From assembly GCA_030035585.1 (NCBI GenBank), contig CM057462.1, forward strand, positions 138,596,734-138,660,733: a DNA stretch of 64,000 bases, in the 5' to 3' direction. Shown one piece after another: positions 11,346 to 22,657 of the stretch (its first letter is position 1; every line of letters starts with the position of its first letter). Both the position numbers and the translations under genes were made by a program. Below the pieces are notes generated by a model, which had not been told where the DNA came from, made no database searches, and saw nothing but the letters and a program-made list of their open reading frames with translations. Origin of the DNA: Dugong dugon (taxonomy: Eukaryota > Chordata > Mammalia > Sirenia > Dugongidae).

Positions 11346-12317
11346 GAACTCAAGAAAAGATTTAAACACAGAAGAAAACATTCTTTGATGGTCACAAGGG
11401 TTGGGAATGAGGGAGACAGGTATTCACTAACTAAATAGTAGGCAAGAATTATCTTAGGTGAGGGAAGGACAACACACAATACAGGGGAAGTCAGCACAAC
11501 TGGACTAAATCACAAGCTAAGAAGTTTCCTGAATACAAACACTTCAAGGGACAGAGTAGCAGGGGTGGGGACTTGGAGACCATGGTTTCAGGGGACATCT
11601 AGATCAACTGGCATAGCAAAGTTTTTTAAGAAAATGTTCTGCGTTCCACTTTGGCGAGTGGCATCTGGGGTCTTAAAAGCTAGTGAGCAGCCATCTAAGA
11701 TGCATCAATTGGTCCCAACCCATCTGGAGCAAAGGAGAATGCAGAACACCAAAGACACAAGAAAAATATTATCCCAAGAGACAAAAGGGCCACATAAACC
11801 AGAGACTCCATCAGCCTTAGACTCGAAGAACTAGATGGTGCCTGGCTACCACCAATGACCACCCTGACAGAGAACACAACAGAGAGTCCCTGATGTAGCA
11901 GGGGTGCAGAACTGAAATTCATGTAAAAAGACCAGACTTAATGGTCTGACTGAGACTGGAGGGACCCTGGAAGACATGCCCCCTGGACTCTCTGTTAGCC
12001 CAAAACTAAAATCATTCCTGAAGCCAACTCTTCAGACAAATACTAGACTATACTATAAGACATAAAATGATACTCGTGAAGAATGTGCTTCTTAAGTAGA
12101 TACATGAGTCTAAATGGGCAGCTCCTGTGCGAAGGTGAGATGAGAAGGCAGAAAGGGGCAGGAGCTGGTTGAGTGGACATGGGAAATCTGGGATGGAAAG
12201 GAGGAGTGTGCTGTCACGGTACAGGGAGAGCAACTAGGGTCACATAACAATGTATGTGTAAATTTTTGTATGAGAAACTAACTTGAACTGTAAAGTTTCA
12301 CTTAAAACACAATAAAA
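11346..12317 (+). other. L1 3' UTR with A-rich end
   Basis: Non-coding 3' part of the L1, with CAGCCATCTAAGATGCATCA near 11688, GACTTAATGGTCTGACTGAG near 11935 and a terminal AATAAA at 12311-12316. The same UTR appears in the copies at 15882, 31800, 37667 and 45286, so it is a useful marker of this L1 lineage. Confidence 0.85.
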
Positions 12318-12331
12318 AAATTATATTTGTC

Positions 12332-13785
12332 AATTGATTTTCATTCTTGGACATGAACTTGCATATTAAGTCATTTGCACTTAATTTATTTCATTCTCAC
12401 GAACAAAGGGTGTTTAAATCGCTAAGAACCCTGTAGACCTTGGGGACCATTTCAGAGAGTTACATATCTAGTTTTTGAAAAAGACAGTTTATTTTATACC
12501 AAATGAATTGTTATAGAAAACCTACCTATTCCTCAGAAGGGGCAATTAGATGAGTTTAGAGTTAAATGTGTTCTTTGGACCTCAAATCACCTTTCTTAAC
12601 AAAGATTCTTATATGTGCCTATAACATGTCTCTTGGTATTATGTTTCCAGATTTTTTTTTATGCTAAGGAAGGAACTTTGCATGTAACAGAAAGGTGAGA
12701 AAGATCCTAGAAAAACTGATAATTTATTAAAAGATAACTTGAACACTTTATATATTGCTAATTTAAGCAAATAATTACACCTTTTAGAAAGGAAACCATG
12801 CTTGACTCTTTATTCTTACAAGGAAAAAAAGACACACACACACCCATACTTCTGCAAAAGGTGAAATTAGAACCATGGTCAATAATTTTTTTTCCTTTTG
12901 AATTTGTGAGCATATGTGTCTGAGAAGCAGGGAATATATATATTAGTAGCCTGTAGATAGAACAGATATTCAGTTACTTGAATTTTAAAAAGTTAATCTT
13001 TTTTAACTTCAGTTTTTTTTTTCTGTATCTATAGAAAAAAAGAAAGAATATATTCTGAGGAGTGTGAAAATCTTACCTATTATTTCTAAAGACTATAATA
13101 TACTTTATAGTAATTGCTTTTTAAATGTTTTAATATGTTTAATCTGTTTAATATGTTAGAAATGTATCCAGTTTTTTCATTCTCTGCTGATTGTATTCTG
13201 TTTGTTGTTTAGTTCATATGCACGAAATAACTAAATGCTGGCAAGAGCTTTTAGCTAGCCTCAGCTTTTATTAAGCCAAAAGATTTTGAAAGAAGATGGC
13301 CATTCTTTAGCAGTCCAAACTGTTGACTCTGGAATCTGCAGCCACTAAGTAATAATAGACTACCCACTGGCTTAAAGGTCAGAATCATAGAATGACTAGA
13401 ACATCATGATTATGTGAAGAAAAAAACATTGGGTCATCTAATGCCAGGTTTGACTTGGAGTGTGTTCTGTGACCTACTTTTGTTAGATTGATTTCGTCTC
13501 TATGGATAGAACATGTACCAATTTTCTCTGGTTACTGTTAACGGTTATTATCCAAAATTTGAAAGTCTTATGTTAATTGAAGTTATATAGTAATGATTCT
13601 AACCTTAGCAGCAATACTATTAATGTGGTGAATTTCTTCACAACTATGTAATATAAAGAACATTATAATGTATAACTAAGACAAGCAATATTACTAGAGG
13701 CCTTGATTTAGGCAAATATTATAAACTTCACTGTTACTTATTTAGATTGTACAGGTCATGCTGTTTTGTTGATATCATATGCATA
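12332..13785. other. No gene seen; unique AT-rich DNA
   Basis: About 1.45 kb with no recognised repeat family apart from short A/T and CA runs (ACACACACAC near 12833). No convincing ORF. Confidence 0.5.
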
Positions 13786-13789
13786 TGTC

Positions 13790-14945
13790 AGATAACAGCA
13801 ATGAGATACAATTCACATACATAAAATTCATCCTTTTAAAGTATACAATTCAGTGGTTTTTAGTATATTTACAGAGTTGTGCAACCATCACCACTATTTA
13901 ATTTAGAACATTTCATCACCCCCAAAAGGAACCCTGTACCCATTAGCAGTCACTCTTCACTATCCCTTACCCTCAGCCCTTACAACCGCTAATCTACTTT
14001 CTGTCTCTTTGAATTTTCCTGTTCTGGACATTTCGTATAAATAATACAAGTCTTTTGTGACTGGCTTCTTTTACTTAGCATACTGTTTTCAAGGTTTGTT
14101 CATGCGGTAGTACTTGCATTAGAACTTCATCCCTTTTTATTGATGAATAATACTCCATTGTATGGACATACCACATTTTGTTTATCTATTCATCAGTTGA
14201 TGGACATTTTGGGTTGTCTCAATTTTTTGGCTTTTATGAGTAATGGTGCTATGAACATTCATGTATGTATTTTGATGTGGGTATATCTTTTCAATTATCT
14301 TGGGTATATACATATGTGTGAAATTGCTGGATCTTATGGTAACTCTGTGTTTAATGTTTTGAAAAACTGCCAAACTGTTTTCAAAGTGAAGTTCCATTTT
14401 ACAATTCTACCAGCAATGTATGAGGATTCCAATTAATTTTACTAGTGAATGAGAAATGGAATTTCATTGTGGTTTTTATTTGCATTTCTCTAAAGATGTT
14501 GAGCACCTTTTCATGTATTAATTGGCCATTTTTGTGCTTACTTTGGAGAAATGTCTATTCAAATTCTTTGCCATTCTGTAATACTGTTATTTGTCTTTTT
14601 ATTGTTGAGTCATAAGTTCTTTTTATATTCTGGATACAAGTCTCTTATCTGATGTATGATTTGCAAATATTTTCTACCATTCTAGGAGTTGTCTTTTCAC
14701 TTTTTGATGGTGTCCTTTGAAGCACAAAAATTTTTCATTTCGATGAAGACAGATCTATGTAGTTTTTATTTTGTTGCTTGTGCTTTTGGTGTCATATCTA
14801 AAAACATTTTCTAATCTGAGGTCACAAAGATTTACTAATCTGTTTTCTTCCAGGAGTTTTATAGTTTTAGCTTGTACATTTAGATCAGTAATCCAGTTTC
14901 AGTTAATTTTTGTATATGCTGTGACTTAGGGGCCTATTTATATAT
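13790..14945 (-). mobile_element. Old L1 3' part (ORF2 C-terminus and 3' UTR)
   Basis: Reverse complement of a typical mammalian L1 end: AATACTCCATTGTATGGACA at 14149-14168, CATCAGTTGATGGACATTTTG from 14191, and TGCTGGATCTTATGGTAA from 14324. Diverged with many stops. A different, older subfamily from the 8-kb L1; the borders are approximate. Confidence 0.82.
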
Positions 14946-15144
14946 TTTTTAAAGGAGTAAGACTAAGAATGTGGACAGAAATATGATCTATATGAAGTCT
15001 GAAGTGATCGTTGAGAACAATCCTTTCTTCCAGAAGAGCTGTATCCTACCATATAGAATAATAACTTTCAGTAGCTCTCATATTCTTAGAGCTTTCCATG
15101 GAGACTAATTTCTACTTCTCCATTTTACATTCCAACATAGCTGG

Positions 15145-15195
15145 TGAGAAAGGAAGGGAGGAAGGGAAGGGGGAGAGAAAAAGGGAGGAAAAGAT
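15145..15195. repeat. GGGA/GGAA purine tract
   Basis: Purine-only run of (GGAA/GGGA) units. Another A/G-rich tract with many GAAGAA units lies at 15401-15485; its long reverse-strand ORFs are artefacts of composition. Confidence 0.8.
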
Positions 15196-15747
15196 GGAAA
15201 GTTAGCATTACATAAATATTTTATATAATCTTCTTGAGAGCAGAGAAACCCAGAAGTGGGCAAAGAAAAATCTTTGGCAGTGAATAAGTAATTCCAGAGC
15301 AGCTATGAAAAGAGTGGAAGAAAACAATTACAATTATCAGTTAGTTTGCTTGCTAGTTGGTTGGTGATGTCTATAGAGCTTGATCTTTTCATATCAGAGC
15401 CAAGAAGAAGGGACAGATGGGGAAGAAGATCAAAGTGAAGAAGAAGAAAGAAAAGAGAAGAAAGTAGAAGTGAAAAGAAGAACAAATGCTCTTGAGAACA
15501 GACAGGAAGAGAAATAGCAGTAAAGGAATGGAAAATAAACCAATACACTCTTTAGAGGATAAACATTGAAGTAACATCTCAACAGCCCCTAAAAATACTG
15601 GCATTATTCTTTGTAAATAGGAAGTGAGGGAGGGCATATAGCTATGTTTTCTTAGAAGCCCATAAGAACATCTGTAAGATATTTTGAGGCATGCCAAATA
15701 ATATTTCTTCAGTTCTGTAGTTTGGTAAAGAGGTGACACCAACCGTA

Positions 15748-16806
15748 TAGGTAGTTCCTGACATACAATGGGGTTCTTTTCTGAGGACTCTAAGTCGTAA
15801 GTTGGTTCTGATACAGATTGAATACCTCATTTCTTTTTTTTTAAATTTTCATTATTATTAACTTTTATTATCAGTATCTTTTTTTAAAATTGTACTTTAG
15901 ATGAAGGTTTACAGAACAAACTAGTTTCTCATTAAACAGTTCATATATTGTTTTATGACATTGATTAACAATACCATGACATGTCAGTACTCTCCCTTCT
16001 CAACCTTGGGTTCCCTGTTACCAGCTTTCCTGTCCCCTCCTGCCTTCTAGTCCATTCCCCTGGGCTGGTGTGCCCCTTTAGTCTCATTTTGTCCTATGGG
16101 CCTAAGTTTTGGCTAAAAGGTGAACCTCCAGAGTGACTTCATTACTGAGGTAAAAGGGTGTCCAGGGGCCATACTCTCATGTATTATCAGTATCTTTATA
16201 AATCCGATCTTTATTTGTCTTTGGGGGTTGGAAGATTACATATAAACTTACAAATATATTTTGATATGTGCATACATACATAAAAAAATACACAAATCAT
16301 AAAAATTTACTCCGATGATGAAGAAGAGTTGGACAACGTTGGCATTTAGTCAGTTGCAGTAATAACTCCACTTGTGGAAGGTTCTGGGTCATCTGGTTTA
16401 TCCCTGGGAATAGGGATGGTGTTTCTAATCAGAAAATTAGTGAGGGTTGTCCGTATAGTCCTTTTCTTTTTTTATTCATGTATTTCACAGTAACATCTCA
16501 CTACTTTCTGAATCTGCCCATCGACTTTAGCAAAGCGATCAGTGTTTGGGTCCATGTTTTCAAGCAACTAAAGCCCCTGATTTCCTTCAGAAAACTAAAT
16601 CTATACAGCAGTATTTTCAACAGTAACTCATAAAATTGAACATCTGTGAATGAATGTCTGCGAATAGTAACATCAGCAAAATACACACTGTAACATTGTA
16701 TGTAGTACGTATTACCAGTGATAAGACATGCAAAAAATCCCCCCAAAAATGGTTGTCAGTGCACTTCGTCATAACTTGAATATATTGTAAGCTGAGGACT
16801 ACTTGA
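15748..16806. mobile_element. Tigger-like DNA transposon with terminal inverted repeats, split by an L1 end
   Basis: The left end TAGGTAGTTCCTGACATACA and the right end, whose reverse complement reads CAAGTAGTCCTCAGCTTACA, form a ~22-bp imperfect inverted repeat. TA dinucleotides flank both ends, as for Tc1/mariner-type insertions. Internal minus-strand text near 16310-16410 translates to an acidic, Ser-rich tail with DDPEPSTSG, resembling Tigger-like transposase C-termini. Broken by stops. The family name is tentative. A 300-bp L1 fragment (15882-16181) was later inserted. Confidence 0.6.
15866..16197 (-). mobile_element. 5'-truncated L1 3' UTR with perfect 16-bp TSD
   Basis: The insert 15882-16181 is the last ~300 bp of the same L1 lineage as the 8-kb element, in reverse (TGTACTTTAGATGAAGGTTT near 15891). 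The flanks TATTATCAGTATCTTT are identical at 15866-15881 and 16182-16197. An untouched duplication suggests a comparatively young insertion. Confidence 0.93.
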
Positions 16807-17329
16807 ATATAGTGGTAGATACTAAACTATTAGGGCTTCATTCTATCCCACCATATCTACATCTGTATATATAAAATAATAGCACATGAATATTCATTAT
16901 GATAATCCTAATGCCCATAGAAACAAGAAAAGACATGAGAAAGAATTTTTCAATTTCTAAAACATGATAATGAATGATTTAATATTATTATTGATACATT
17001 TTAAAAAGGTAAATACTTGACTACCACTGAGCCCCCATAGAGATTCAGAGAATTTTTAATGTGGTAGAAGAGACAGGTGCATCAAACAGCTATAACATAT
17101 GGAAGAATGTGAAAGTCTTTATAATGAAAGTACAGAGTGACATAAGAACATGGAGACAAGAAAGATCGGAGTTCAATGCTGGGGAAGGGTAGAAATTTGA
17201 CAGATGTTGTTGTGTGCAACTAACGTAGCGCTTAGAGAAATTGCTATTATTATTAAATATATGTATGTGAAAAAAATAAAAGCTGAAAATCCATGAGAAT
17301 TCATCTCAGGTAGCTAGAAAACAATCATA
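16807..17329. other. No gene seen
   Basis: AT-rich unique sequence without recognisable features. Confidence 0.5.
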
Positions 17330-18345
17330 AAATTAACCTAAATAATATAAAAGGAAGGAAATAAAAAAGGTAAAAGAACAGAAATTAATGAAATAGAAAA
17401 ATATTTATAACAGAGAAGATCACCAAAACCAAAGTTGAGTTCTTTGGAATAATTGACAGGATTGATAAACCTTTGATTAGAGTGATCAAGAAACAAAAGA
17501 GAGAAGCTGCAAATGACAAATGCAGATTTAAAGAGATAATAAGAGGATATTATGAACAACCTTGTCAATAAATTTGAAAATTTAGATAGAATGGACAAAT
17601 TCTTAGAAAAATGTAATTTGTCAAAGGCAAAGAAAGAGGAGGAAAAAAGAAAGAAAATCTTAATAGCCTTATAATTATTACAAAGAATGAGTCCATATTA
17701 AAAATCCCTTTCACAAAGATAAGTCCAAGTACAGATAATTTCACCAATTAACCCTATCAAAAATGTAAGAAAGAGCTAACTCTATTCTAACACAAACTCT
17801 TTCAAAGAATAAAAAAGTGAGCAACTTGTTTCATGAGGCCAGCATAACCCTGTCATCAAAATCCAAGGACATTGTGGGAAATCAAAGTTATGAGAAAGGA
17901 AAATTGCAGGAGAAAAGAAAACATTCTCTCAACAGCCACAGGAAAAGCATTTGATAAAGTGATGACAATTAACAACATCCTTTTATGATTAAAAAAACAA
18001 ACAAAAACTTTGTTAACTAGGAATGGAAAGGAATTTCATTAATCTGGTAAGAGTCTTTAAAAAATAGCAAATAATGGAGATACACTAACAGCTTTATCTT
18101 TGAGATCTGAAATAAGGCAAGGATGATCACTAACACCATTTATATCTGACCTTGTTCTGAGGCCTGAGCAAGTGTAATAAGGCCCCCCACCCAAAAAAAA
18201 AGTATACAGATTGGAATGGAGTCAATAAAATTGCCATTATTTTTAATATGATTGTGTTGAGTGAAAATTCAAAAGCATCTACAGATAAATTATTAGAAAT
18301 ATCAAGCCTGATGGATACAAGGTCAGTGTTAAGCAACAAACTACC
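17330..18345 (+). mobile_element. Old L1 ORF2 fragment
   Basis: Diverged L1 coding-strand text: AAGTTGAGTTCTTTGG near 17431, GACAGGATTGATAAACC near 17455 (the usual L1 KINKIDKP region), CATGAGGCCAGCATAACCCTG from 17832, and GGAAAAGCATTTGATAAAG near 17940 (motif A region). Full of stops. An older L1 than the 8-kb copy. Confidence 0.75.
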
Positions 18346-19224
18346 AATCAGACATCTCGACTTCATTATCTCAGAGTCATCTTAAACTTAACATGGCCCA
18401 AGTTCTTGATTTTTTTTTCCCGTCTATACCTTATCTCTCTTCCATCCCAGCGTTCCCTGTCTCTGCAAGTGCAACACCACCCACCTAGTTACCTAAGCCA
18501 GAATTAAAGGGTAGGATTCCTAGCCTATATACTGGCTTTGTTCAAATTAGAAAAAGGCGCTCCTTCCTGCCAGCAGATGTAGACCAATGCAAGGGGACAT
18601 GACTTGATGAGGCAAGTGTGGGCTGGATTTCAGTTCCCACTTGTCCTTGTCATCTAGGTGTTCTTGTGCAGTGAACATCCAGTACAACTGTATGTAGCAG
18701 CCCTGCCTTGCTCTTCTCCTTTTCCTTTTCTGCCCTAAACTCAATTATTTCACAAATATGGCCAAGTCCACCTTCAAAATATATCTTAAAACCACTTTCC
18801 TCCTTTCTTCTCTACTTCTTCCATCTCCGTCTAATCTACCATCGTTGCTCACCTTGACTACTGCACAAAAGCTTCCTAGCTAGTCAGCTGGTCACTCCAT
18901 TTCCATTCCCATTTCCCTTCAATTCATTATCCACACACAAGTGAACTGATGATCTTAAAACATATATCAGATAATGTCAATTCCCTCCTTAAAATCCTTC
19001 AATGACTTCCTATTTCACTTAGGGAAAAAAAAGAATCATACTCTTTAATTTACCATGAACCACAATGCTCTACATGACCTGATGCTGTCTGTGTTTCTAG
19101 CCTCATCTTTGCCCATTCTGCTCTAGTCAACACTAATCTTATTTCAGTTTAATTAACATGTTAGATAACTTTCCTGCCTCAGGCTTTTGTACATGCTGAT
19201 CCCTCTTTTTAGAATAACAAAAAT

Positions 19225-19445
19225 AATGTTAATAATAATAACTGGCATTATTTTTTTTTGCCCTTGATATGTGCCAGGCACTGTTCTAAGTACCCTACAC
19301 ATATGAACACGTTTAATCCTCATAACAGTAGTATGGAATAGGTAGTATTGCTCTCCACATTCTACGGATAAGGAAGCAAAGGCACAGAAAGGTTAAATAA
19401 ATTGCCTAAGGTCCCACAGCTTGTAATAGGTGAATCAGGTTGAGC
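19225..19445 (-). mobile_element. MIR SINE, reverse orientation
   Basis: The reverse complement of MIR is clear: ATATGTGCCAGGCACTGTTC, then TTTAATCCTCATAACAGTAG, then AAGGTCCCACAGCTTGTAAT. It lies inside the L2. Confidence 0.85.
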
Positions 19446-19496
19446 TTCTCTGCACTCTTGGAATAGCAGCCTCTTCTCATCCTCTAGGACTCAGCA

Positions 19497-19991
19497 CAGG
19501 GGCAATGGTGGTTCAGTGGTAGAATTCTCTTCTTCCCAGCAATGCACCTTATACACAGCCACCACCTGTCTGTCGGTGGAGGCTTCTGTGTTGCTAAGAT
19601 GCTGAATAGGTTTCAGCGGAGTTTCCAGACTAAGGCGGAATTTGATGGCAGTTAACAACAACAAACAAATCTGTCTTGGAACGAAAAAATCTGTCTTGGA
19701 AGAAGTACAACCAGAATGCTCCTTAGAAGCAAGGTTGACGAGACTATATCTTACATACTTTGAACATGTTGTCAGGAGAGATCAGTCCCTGGAGAAGGAC
19801 ATCACACTTGGTAAAGTAGAGGGTCAGCGAAAAAGAGGAAGACTCATGATGAGATGGATTGACACAGTGGCTGCAACAATGGGCTCAAGTATAACAATGG
19901 TTGTGAGCACAGCACAGGACCAGGCAGTGTTTTGTTCTGCAGTACATAGGGTTGCTATGAGTAGGAACCAACTCTACAGCACCTAACAACA
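19497..19991 (+). mobile_element. Composite SINE head joined to RTE 3' end
   Basis: Left part (to ~19640): the tRNA-like head GGCAATGGTGGTTCAGTGGT and the RTE 5'-UTR block GTTTCAGCGGAGTTTCCAGA, then a short TTGATGGCAGTTAACAACAACAA tail (partly quoted). Right part: the last ~320 bp of RTE from ATCTGTCTTGGAAGAAGT to CAGCACCTAACAAC. The join contains ATCTGTCTTGGA twice. Imperfect flanks GGACTCAGCA (19487-19496) and GGTCTCAGCA (19992-20001) indicate one insertion event for the whole unit. Confidence 0.78.
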
Positions 19992-20310
19992 GGTCTCAGC
20001 ATATTGGTCCCTTTCTAAAGTGGCTTTCCCTTTACCTAATGTAGTTCCCACTGTTGGTCGCTATCTTAGCTCCTAGTCTGTGTCTTTCACAGTACTTTTG
20101 CAACTTAATATTGTTATTTTTACCTTTTTTTTTTTCTGTTTCTCTCCCATCCCCGAAAGTAAGCTCCACGAGGGCAGGTACTTAATGTAAAAAGCATCAA
20201 TATGTTAAATGCTTTAAAATACAAAATGATGAAAGGCAACACCTTTTCAAAGTGTAGCACATTGCTTTGCACACAATAACCACTGAATAAATGTTAACTT
20301 AATTGAGAAG

Positions 20311-20915
20311 AATAGTATTTCTTTCCAACTCAGATACTCACCTGCAGAAAATTAAGTCTTTTACAAACTAAATGAAAAACAAAAAACTACTGAAATTACT
20401 CCTCAATCAACTTAACAGGTTTTACTAGGAACATCTTACCTATCCTCAACTTATCATAAAGATCATATAACCAGACAGACAGGAAGGAATGTGTCTAGCT
20501 GTGAATTAAAGATAAGCTAATAATGTCCTCTTTTCAGAAGAACTCACTGATTAGATCTTATTAATTTGGACCTAATTTCAATGACTTTAATATTTACCAC
20601 TACTTTATTTCAGTTAGTTAGTTAGTTAGGAAATAAACGTCCAATATTTTCTTTTTGGCTGAATGACAATTTTATTCTAACGTTCAGCCAGGATTCTTAT
20701 CAAAAGTGGCAGAAACTGATTGGCTAATTTAAGTAGAGGGAATTTATTGAGGGGTTATCAGACTCACAGAGCCAACAGGAGCCTGAGGCATCAAGCTTGA
20801 GAATAGGCAGGACCCAAAAGATCACCAGGTCAAAAATCCGGTAACTGTTTTGTTGCTGGATGGCCTGATCAGGGTGTCACTGCCGCTGCTGCCACTGTGC
20901 CCCTATTTTGCATTC
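20311..20915. other. No gene seen; short TTAG repeat
   Basis: Unique or unassigned sequence. A (TTAG)n run lies at 20611-20630. The 20690-20910 part has the look of an old dispersed repeat but I could not assign it. Confidence 0.45.
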
Positions 20916-21126
20916 AAAAAACCAAAATCAAACCCATTGACATCGAGTCGATGCCAACTCACAGTGACCCTAAAGGACAGAGTAGAACTGCCCCATAGAA
21001 TTTCCAAGGCTGTAATCTTTAAGGGAGCAGACTGCCACATTTTTCTGCTGAGAAGCAGCTGGTGGATTCGAACTGCCGACCTTTGCATTAGCAGCTGAGT
21101 GCTTTAACCACTGTGCCACTTCTCCA
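20916..21126 (-). mobile_element. AfroSINE, reverse orientation
   Basis: The RTE-type tail is at the left (ATTGACATCGAGTCGATGCC), with the body AGAGTAGAACTGCCCCATAG and the head TTTAACCACTGTGCCACTTC at the right. It contains the ~40-bp internal segment (CTGTAATCTTTAAGGGAGCA) present in the longer variants. No clear TSD. Confidence 0.88.
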
Positions 21127-21620
21127 AAATACAAAATGCTAACCAAGCTCATGTGCTAGTGACATTTCACTCAAGACATTTGCTAACCATATTTATAATG
21201 CCTCCTGATCCCTTTACATTTTTTCCTATATCCATGAGTTTAGTTTTGGGCATATTGAGTTTGAGGTCAAGCTCAACATGTTCACAACTAAACTCATATG
21301 TTCCAAACCTGCTACTTCTTCTGTTTTCCCAATCTTGATAAATGCACCACTATCCAGTCTACTCACTAATCCAGAAACCTAGGACTCATATATTAATTTC
21401 CCATACTTTACCACTGGCTACATTTCCAGCCATATATCCCATCACTTATTCCCATCTTACCTGAACTACCTGAACTCCGAATATATCCTGATTTTTCATG
21501 TATCTCAGATTTTTAATATGCTGATTTTTAGTTTGTTAGCTTTTCTACCTAAGTTCATCGCTCTTTCCCTCCATGTTTGTATGCTAAACTTCTACTTCAT
21601 CCCTATCATTAACATTAAAT

Positions 21621-21697
21621 GTAACCCTAACCCTAAAGCTAACCCTAACCCCTAACCATAACAGTAACATCTAACCCTTAACCTAACCCCAGCCCTA
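21621..21697 (+). repeat. Degenerate telomere-like (CCCTAA)n tract
   Basis: About 77 bp built from TAACCC/CCCTAA units, including CCCTAACCCTAA and CTAACCCTAACCCCTAACC, with decayed units toward the right (CTAACCCTTAACCTAACCCC). It sits inside an L2, far from any sign of a chromosome end. It is an interstitial telomere-like sequence on this evidence. Confidence 0.85.
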
Positions 21698-21955
21698 GAT
21701 TCAGTTTTATTGAATTTTTTTTTCTGAAGCCCCCCCACCCCTCACTCCTCCATCCCCAAGTAGGGTCAGGCATTTCCTCTGAGCTCCCACAGTATTTGTC
21801 TATACCTCCCTAGACCATTTATCTACTCTCATTATTTGTTCACATGTCTGTCTTTCATGTTAGATTGGGAATCCCTGAGTGCAGGAACTGTAGGTCATTC
21901 ACAGTTGTGTTTCCCTCACTTACCACATTGATTTAGTACCTGGTACACCATAGGC

Positions 21956-22120
21956 TGTGACCTTTCAGAAGCAGATTACCAGGCCTTACCTCTGAGGCAC
22001 CTCTGGGTGCATTTGAACTGCCAACCTTTTGGTTAGTAGTCCATTTAACCATTTGCACCACACACGACTCTGCACACTTGGTGTCGCCATGAGTCAAAGG
22101 TAGAAAAACTAACAACAGCA
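21956..22120 (+). mobile_element. AfroSINE (long form) with inverted head
   Basis: The flanks ACACCATAGGC are identical at 21945-21955 and 22121-22131, so this is one insertion. Its left part (21956 to ~22065) is the SINE head in reverse (TGTGACCTTTCAGAAGCAGA ... TTTAACCATTTGCACCAC). Its right part (~22066-22120) is the SINE tail in forward orientation (GGTGTCGCCATGAGTC ... AACTAACAACAGCA). The two halves face opposite ways, as in twin-primed LINEs. Confidence 0.85.
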
Positions 22121-22190
22121 ACACCATAGGCAACAGTATATGCTTGCTTAATTAATGAATGAAGCATGCATCATTGAACGGAGCACATAC

Positions 22191-22657
22191 AGGAAGATGA
22201 AACTATGGGAAACTCAGGAACCAAACTGAAGTAATGCCTGTTTGTCCTGACCCTGTCATGCCTTTGACCCCAGTTACGTGGCTGCACCTAAAGGGAAGGA
22301 GCTTCAGGAAATTCATCCTTATCACATTTGAAGTTCTGGACCTTCTTTCTCTTTGTTTTCCCTGGGCTTTTTTGTTTGTTTGTTTTGTTTTGCTTTTTAC
22401 CTTATTGCATTTATCTATCGTACAAACACTGCCTTTAGCTCTCATTTGTAGCCCAGGATATGCCTCAAAAACCTAACGATGGATTTGGTCCATTTGATTG
22501 TGTATTTCAATGTTCTTCCTTAAACAAAGTTTACTCTATCTTCTCTCTGCTATTCCAAGTGATTATACCCCTAAGTCATACATTGATCCCTGGACCATGT
22601 CTCAGTGTTGGGCCTCATGGTCCACATTAATTTGGGAGTCAGATCTAAGGGTCAAAC
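22191..22657. other. No gene seen
   Basis: Unassigned sequence; TTTGTTTG repeats near 22370. No family or ORF recognised. Confidence 0.45.

Larger units (their letters stand above)
4235..12317 (+). mobile_element. 5'-complete L1 LINE, inactive
   Basis: An L1 running from its 5' UTR to an A-rich 3' end, bounded by a perfect 14-bp duplication. It is ~8.1 kb including a later 519-bp LTR plus 5-bp duplication at 10340-10863, so the L1 itself is ~7.56 kb. Parts in order: 5' UTR 4235-5583, ORF1 from 5584, inter-ORF region, ORF2 from about 6979 to 11345, and 3' UTR 11346-12317 ending in CACAATAAAAAAA. Stops and frameshifts break both ORFs, and two reverse transcriptase active-site positions are changed. 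Related younger L1 copies lie at 31800-33996 (minus) and 35502-38320 (plus). Confidence 0.95.
18350..20310 (+). mobile_element. L2 LINE 3' part, interrupted
   Basis: L2 landmarks occur in order: CTTAAACTTAACATGGCCCA (18382), TAAAATCCTTCAATGACTTCC (18990), CAGGCTTTTGTACATGCTGA (19181), GTAAGCTCCACGAGGGCAGG (20159), and the 3' end CTGAATAAATGTTAAC (20282). It is interrupted by a MIR (19225-19445) and by a composite SINE/RTE insert (19497-19991). Coding potential is lost. Confidence 0.75.
21220..22190 (+). mobile_element. L2 LINE 3' part with telomere-like tract and SINE inside
   Basis: L2 text includes GTTCCAAACCTGCTACTTCTT near 21300, TTGATAAATGCACCACTATCC near 21336, TAGATTGGGAATCCCTGAGT near 21862, and the 3' end ...ATTAATGAATGAAG near 22150. 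The tract at 21621-21697 and the SINE at 21956-22120 interrupt it. Confidence 0.65.

Noticed and set aside
15303-15742. Overlapping minus-strand ORFs rich in Phe, Leu and Ser
   Set aside because: They are the complement of a GAA-rich purine tract; composition alone explains them.
21621-21697. True chromosome end or subtelomere
   Set aside because: The tract is short, decayed and flanked on both sides by the same L2, so it is interstitial.
21956-22131. CRISPR-like or other spaced repeat arrays anywhere in the window
   Set aside because: Recurrent units are SINE/RTE tails with TSDs, not regularly spaced repeats.
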